64,000 nucleotides of DNA from contig NZ_BBRH01000010.1 in the NCBI RefSeq assembly GCF_002090055.1, positions 1 to 64,000 of the forward strand. Reading direction: 5' to 3'. Each line of letters starts with the position of its first letter. The first letter of the stretch is position 1. Source of the stretch: Demequina sp. NBRC 110051. Its GTDB lineage: Bacteria; Actinomycetota; Actinomycetes; Actinomycetales; Demequinaceae. Position numbers and translations under genes: made by a program. The notes under the pieces were generated by a model. That model saw only the letters and a program-made list of their open reading frames with translations, was not told the DNA's origin and searched no databases. Below, piece by piece: positions 60,915 to 64,000 of the stretch.

Positions 60915-61508
60915 TTAGACGGGGAACTCGCCGCGCTTGACCTTGGGGCGGGGCACGCGGAAGCGGCGCATGTTGAGCGCACGCGAGATCACGTAGAAGG
61001 TCCAGCCGCGCGGCAGGCGCGAGACGCCAAACTTCTCGATGAAGCGCTTCTTCATGCGTCGCACCAGGACGAAGACCTCGACGGCGGCTGCGAGGACCAG
61101 CACGTAGAACACGAGAACTAGCAGCCCGCCGATGGCGCCGAACTGGCCCATGAAGAGCGACAGCACCACGAAGACGATCGCGGTGGGCAGCAGGAATTCG
61201 CCCATCGACCAGCGTGCGTCCACATAGTCGCGCAGCCAGCGGCGCTCCGGTCCGCGGTGCTCGTAGGGCATGTTGCGCTCGTCGCCCTCGCGCATGGCCT
61301 GGTACTCGCGCTCGCGCTGGAGGCGGGCCTTCTCGCGGTCGGCCTTCTTGGCGGCCTTGGGGTCGTCGAATAGCGTGCGGCGGTTCGCGGCCTCCTGGTC
61401 CTTGCGCTTGGGGGTGGGCCGGCCCTTCTTGTCGGAGGGCAGCGCGACGGTCGACTCGTCCTCGGGGAGGTCCACCGTGGAGTCGTCGCTGGGGTTCTTG
61501 TCAGTCAT
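60915..61508 (-). CDS. DUF3043 family membrane protein
   Basis: 197 residues: acidic N-terminus, the family hallmark KKGRPTPKRKDQEAANRR, a charged helix, WLRDYVDARWSMGEFLLP, two transmembrane helices (about 110-150) and a basic cytoplasmic end. Actinobacterial family of unknown function. ATG 61508 after AAGGA. Confidence 0.88.
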   Translation of the reverse strand: MTDKNPSDDSTVDLPEDESTVALPSDKKGRPTPKRKDQEAANRRTLFDDPKAAKKADREKARLQREREYQAMREGDERNMPYEHRGPERRWLRDYVDARWSMGEFLLPTAIVFVVLSLFMGQFGAIGGLLVLVFYVLVLAAAVEVFVLVRRMKKRFIEKFGVSRLPRGWTFYVISRALNMRRFRVPRPKVKRGEFPV

Positions 61509-61543
61509 GGATTCCTTGCGGGCGGCCAGGAGGGCGGCCGGCC

Positions 61544-62749
61544 TCAGTTGGTAGGTGCGGTGATGCCGGGCAGGGCCAGCATCTGGTCGAGGGCCACCTT
61601 GGCCTCGGCCTGGGTCTGGGGGTCGACGACGATGCGGTTGGGCACGTCGCCTGCGACAAGCGACTCGAGCGCCCACACCAGGTGGGGCAGGTCGATGCGG
61701 TTCATCGTCGAGCAGAAGCACACCGTGTCCTCAAGGAAGTGGATCTCCTTGTCGGTGTGCTGGTTCGCGAGGCGGCGCACCAGGTTCAGCTCGGTGCCGA
61801 TGACCCACTTCGAGCCGGGCTCGGCCGCGTCGAGCGTCTTGATGATGTACTCGGTCGAGCCCACGTAGTCGGCGGCGCGCACCACGTCGTTGGTGCATTC
61901 GGGGTGCACGATGACGTTGATCCCGGGCACCTTCTCACGCGCGGCGTCCACGTTCTCCTTGCGGAAGCGCCCGTGCACCGAGCAGTGGCCGCGCCACAGG
62001 ATGATGCGGGCCGCCTCGAGCTGCTCAGGGGTGTTTCCACCCCAAGGCTTGCGAGGGTCGTAGACCACGCAGTCGTCGAGCGAGTAGCCGAGCTTCTCGA
62101 CGGCGGTGTTGCGGCCCAGGTGCTGGTCGGGCAGGAACAGCACCTTGCCGTCGCCCTCGAGCCCGCCCACCTGGTCGTACGCCCAACGCAGGGCTACCTC
62201 CGCATTGGAGGAGGTGCACACCACGCCGGAGTTGCGGCCGCAGAACGCCTTGATGGCGGCGGTCGAGTTCATGTAGGTGACGGGCACGGTGCGGTCGGCG
62301 ATGCCGGCCTCGCGAAGCTGCTCCCAGGCGTCCTCGACCTGGTTGATGTTCGCCATATCGGCCATGGAACATCCGGCCGCCATATCGGGCAGCACCACCT
62401 GCTGGTCGTCCGAGGTGAGGATGTCGGCGGATTCGGCCATAAAGTGCACGCCACAGAAGACGATGAACTCGGCTTCGGGGCGCTGGGCCGCGTCGCGCGC
62501 GAGCTTGAACGAGTCGCCCGTGACGTCCGCGAACTGGATGACCTCGTCGCGCTGGTAGTGGTGACCCAGGATGAAGACGCGGTCGCCCAGCGCCTCCTTG
62601 GCGGCGCGTGCGCGCTCCACAAGGTCGGGGTCCGATGCCGCGGGCAGGTCTCCCGGACAGTCCACTCCGCGCTCCGACAGCGGGTCGCGGCGGTTGCCCA
62701 GAAGCAGCAGCGCCGGTGAGGAGGTGGGCTCCGTGAACGTCGTGCTCAT
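61544..62749 (-). CDS. nadA: Quinolinate synthase
   Basis: 401 residues; condenses iminoaspartate with dihydroxyacetone phosphate to quinolinate in NAD synthesis. LGHHYQRDEVIQFAD, FCGVHFMAE (cluster Cys), HPECTNDVV and CFCSTMNRIDLPHL are present; cluster cysteines for one 4Fe-4S are intact. nadB and nadC are not adjacent. No ribosome binding site is evident before ATG 62749; divergent from the kinase-like gene with 40 bp between. Confidence 0.95.
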   Translation of the reverse strand: MSTTFTEPTSSPALLLLGNRRDPLSERGVDCPGDLPAASDPDLVERARAAKEALGDRVFILGHHYQRDEVIQFADVTGDSFKLARDAAQRPEAEFIVFCGVHFMAESADILTSDDQQVVLPDMAAGCSMADMANINQVEDAWEQLREAGIADRTVPVTYMNSTAAIKAFCGRNSGVVCTSSNAEVALRWAYDQVGGLEGDGKVLFLPDQHLGRNTAVEKLGYSLDDCVVYDPRKPWGGNTPEQLEAARIILWRGHCSVHGRFRKENVDAAREKVPGINVIVHPECTNDVVRAADYVGSTEYIIKTLDAAEPGSKWVIGTELNLVRRLANQHTDKEIHFLEDTVCFCSTMNRIDLPHLVWALESLVAGDVPNRIVVDPQTQAEAKVALDQMLALPGITAPTN

Positions 62750-62789
62750 GGGCACATTGTCGCACGCTCGGCACGGCACACTAGAGGCC

Positions 62790-63749
62790 ATGCGCATCCT
62801 CGTCCTCACCGAAGACTGGCCCGGTGTGCCGGCAGCCCAGGTCGCCGGCATCGCGGCGGCCGCGTGGGCGGCCGCCGCTCCCTCGTCTGAGGTGACGTGC
62901 CTGGCAGTTGGCGACGGGGGACCGCGAACGGCCGATGCCTGGGCCGGGTCCCGCACGCACGTGGGCGAGGTCGAGGCGACGTCGGTTGACGGAGCCACGA
63001 TGCTCGCGCCGGGCGATGGCGGGAACCGGTGGAACCCCGTGGCGCTCGGCGAGGCGCTGCGCGCCCTCTCGGCCCAGGGCCATCCGGGCCCCGTGCTGGT
63101 GCCCGTGGCGGACGAGGATCCGGCGGGAGACGCGACCGCGGTGTGGGGCGGCGATGTCACGGCGACGCGCGAGGCGCTGCGTGGGCTGGACCTGCAGGTC
63201 CTTATCGCTGCCGACCGCCCGCTGGTGGGTTTCCACGGCATGTCCAGTGCTGTGCGCGACGGGCGCGAGGGGGATCAGGCCCTCGCCGTCGCCGCACAGG
63301 CCCAAGAGGAGCGGTGGAGTGCGATCGCGCGCGAGACCGATCCCGGCGCGCGCACATCGCTGGTGGGGCCCGCCCGGTTGTCCGACGCGCCGGGCACCGG
63401 CGCCGCCGGAGGACTGGCGTACTGCCTCGCGGCCGTGGGCGGCCACCTCACGCGGGCCTCGGCCCGCCTGGCTGACCTCGCGCACGCGGACGACGTCGAG
63501 GCCGACGTCGTGGTGGCCGTGGGCGGCGTCCTTACCCCTCGGCGCCTGGACCACGGACTGGTGCCGGCCGCCGCGGCGCTGGCGGGACAGCGCGCCGTGC
63601 CCTGCGTGGTCGTGGCTCCCGAGCTCCACGTGGGCCGGCGTGACCTCATGGCAGCCGGGGTCGTGGGCAGCCACGAGGGGGAGCCCGGAGAGGCCGGGCT
63701 CGCGTCGCTGCTGGCGCGTGTGGCGCAAACCTGGACGCCCGAGCGGTAG
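62790..63749 (+). CDS. Glycerate kinase-like protein
   Basis: 319 residues, shorter than typical glycerate kinases (about 370). Pattern of GxGG loops (GGLAYCLAAVGGHLTRAS, then VVAVGGVLTPRRLDHGLVP) resembles the glycerate kinase family-1 C-terminal half; the N-terminal half is diverged. Could be a diverged or non-catalytic member. AGAGG before ATG 62790. Confidence 0.6.
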   Translation: MRILVLTEDWPGVPAAQVAGIAAAAWAAAAPSSEVTCLAVGDGGPRTADAWAGSRTHVGEVEATSVDGATMLAPGDGGNRWNPVALGEALRALSAQGHPGPVLVPVADEDPAGDATAVWGGDVTATREALRGLDLQVLIAADRPLVGFHGMSSAVRDGREGDQALAVAAQAQEERWSAIARETDPGARTSLVGPARLSDAPGTGAAGGLAYCLAAVGGHLTRASARLADLAHADDVEADVVVAVGGVLTPRRLDHGLVPAAAALAGQRAVPCVVVAPELHVGRRDLMAAGVVGSHEGEPGEAGLASLLARVAQTWTPER

Positions 63750-63750
63750 C

Positions 63751-63764
63751 CAGCCACGGCATCG
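63751..63764 (-). repeat. Variant 14-mer repeat (one mismatch, intergenic)
   Basis: CCACGGCATCGACC beginning a few bases after the glycerate-kinase-like stop codon, same orientation to the gene as the other intergenic copies and with the same flank CCAG before it. Exact span 63752-63767 within one or two bases. Confidence 0.7.
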
Positions 63765-63835
63765 ACCGCGGATAGTGGCGCATTCAACGAATCGGCGTAC
63801 ATTAGTAGGCACGAACGAGAGAGAGGAGGCGGCGT

Positions 63836-64000
63836 ATGACTGACACCGCTGTTGAGGTTCCGACCCACGGAGTGGTCATTTCCGAGGCCGCTGCTGGCAA
63901 GGTGAAGAGCCTGCTCGAGCAGGAGGGTCGCGACGACCTCCGTCTGCGCCTCGCGGTGCAGCCCGGTGGTTGCTCCGGCCTCATCTACCAGCTGTACTTC
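63836..64000 (+). CDS. erpA: Iron-sulfur cluster insertion protein ErpA/IscA family (partial, 3' cut)
   Basis: First 55 codons of an A-type Fe-S carrier: acidic N-terminus, VVISEAAAGKVKSLLEQEG, then LRLAVQPGGCSGLIYQLYF with the first cluster cysteine in GGCSG. GAGAGGAGG before ATG 63836. The remaining half, with the C-terminal Cys-x-Cys, lies beyond the window. It could serve the Fe-S enzymes nearby (nadA, lipA). Confidence 0.85.
   Translation, partial: MTDTAVEVPTHGVVISEAAAGKVKSLLEQEGRDDLRLRLAVQPGGCSGLIYQLYF

Noticed and set aside
1..64000. Prophage, transposon or genomic island borders
   Set aside because: No integrase, transposase, tRNA-anchored repeat or abrupt base-composition change was seen; the 39-52 kb cluster looks accessory by content only.

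Overview
The window is about 70% G+C by eye, densely coded and full of ATGA/GTGA stop-start overlaps. It is a chromosomal segment of a high-GC actinobacterium, most likely a Micrococcales member (Demequina or Cellulomonas-like; the genus is a guess). Lineage pointers are polyphosphate glucokinase, glnA2-glnE with a separate glnA1 carrying a GlnR-type box, lipB-lipA next to a DUF4191 gene, DUF3043, and a two-lipoyl-domain 2-oxoacid dehydrogenase E2 next to lpdA. I see no rRNA, tRNA, CRISPR array, insertion sequence or prophage.

Layout. 1-6 kb: GNAT acetyltransferase, O-antigen-ligase-like polymerase, ppgK-map, a short-chain dehydrogenase-like protein, panB. 6-14 kb: nadE, then glnA2-glnE and two tandem paralogous membrane proteins. 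14-20 kb: LacI regulator and GH13 glucosidase with a visible operator, a small gene behind a terminator-like leader, and a UvrD/HelD helicase. 20-25 kb: etfBA with a cytochrome-b-like membrane protein, and glnA1. 25-33 kb: RDD-HAD pair, DUF4191, lipA-lipB, an MMPL transporter, a degenerate kinase, and a TIGR01777 epimerase. 33-39.4 kb: E2 and lpdA, a small conserved protein, pepA, pyrD. 39.4-52.5 kb is the accessory-looking part: nine tightly coupled minus-strand genes (CodA-like amidohydrolase, ABC importer, SDR, FAD oxidase, creatininase-like hydrolase, PNPOx flavoprotein, MTHFR-like protein) diverge from a XRE-cupin regulator and an orphan oxygenase-type reductase. A second, active-site-altered amidohydrolase diverges from a LysR regulator across a 66-bp palindrome. 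52.5-59.2 kb: alpha-xylosidase/ABC importer/LacI sugar operon with two identical 14-bp operators. 59.4-64 kb: nucleotidyltransferase-like protein, aldo/keto reductase, DUF3043, nadA, glycerate-kinase-like protein, and the start of an ErpA/IscA-type gene cut by the window edge.

How the genes work together. GlnA1 keeps the adenylylation tyrosine that GlnE targets, GlnA2 lacks it, and both glnA upstream regions carry GlnR-like half-sites, so a nitrogen circuit spans 7.7-24.8 kb. LipA/LipB supply lipoate for the E2 at 33-35 kb, which LpdA reoxidises. The 39-51 kb cluster reads as uptake and breakdown of an unidentified small N-containing (probably cyclic amide) compound.

The most unusual signal is at DNA level. 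A 14-mer, GGCCGATGCCGTGG, occurs 16 times exactly, in three reading frames and between genes. All intergenic copies, counting one variant, sit in one orientation 2-9 nt after a stop codon. I know of no described system that explains it.
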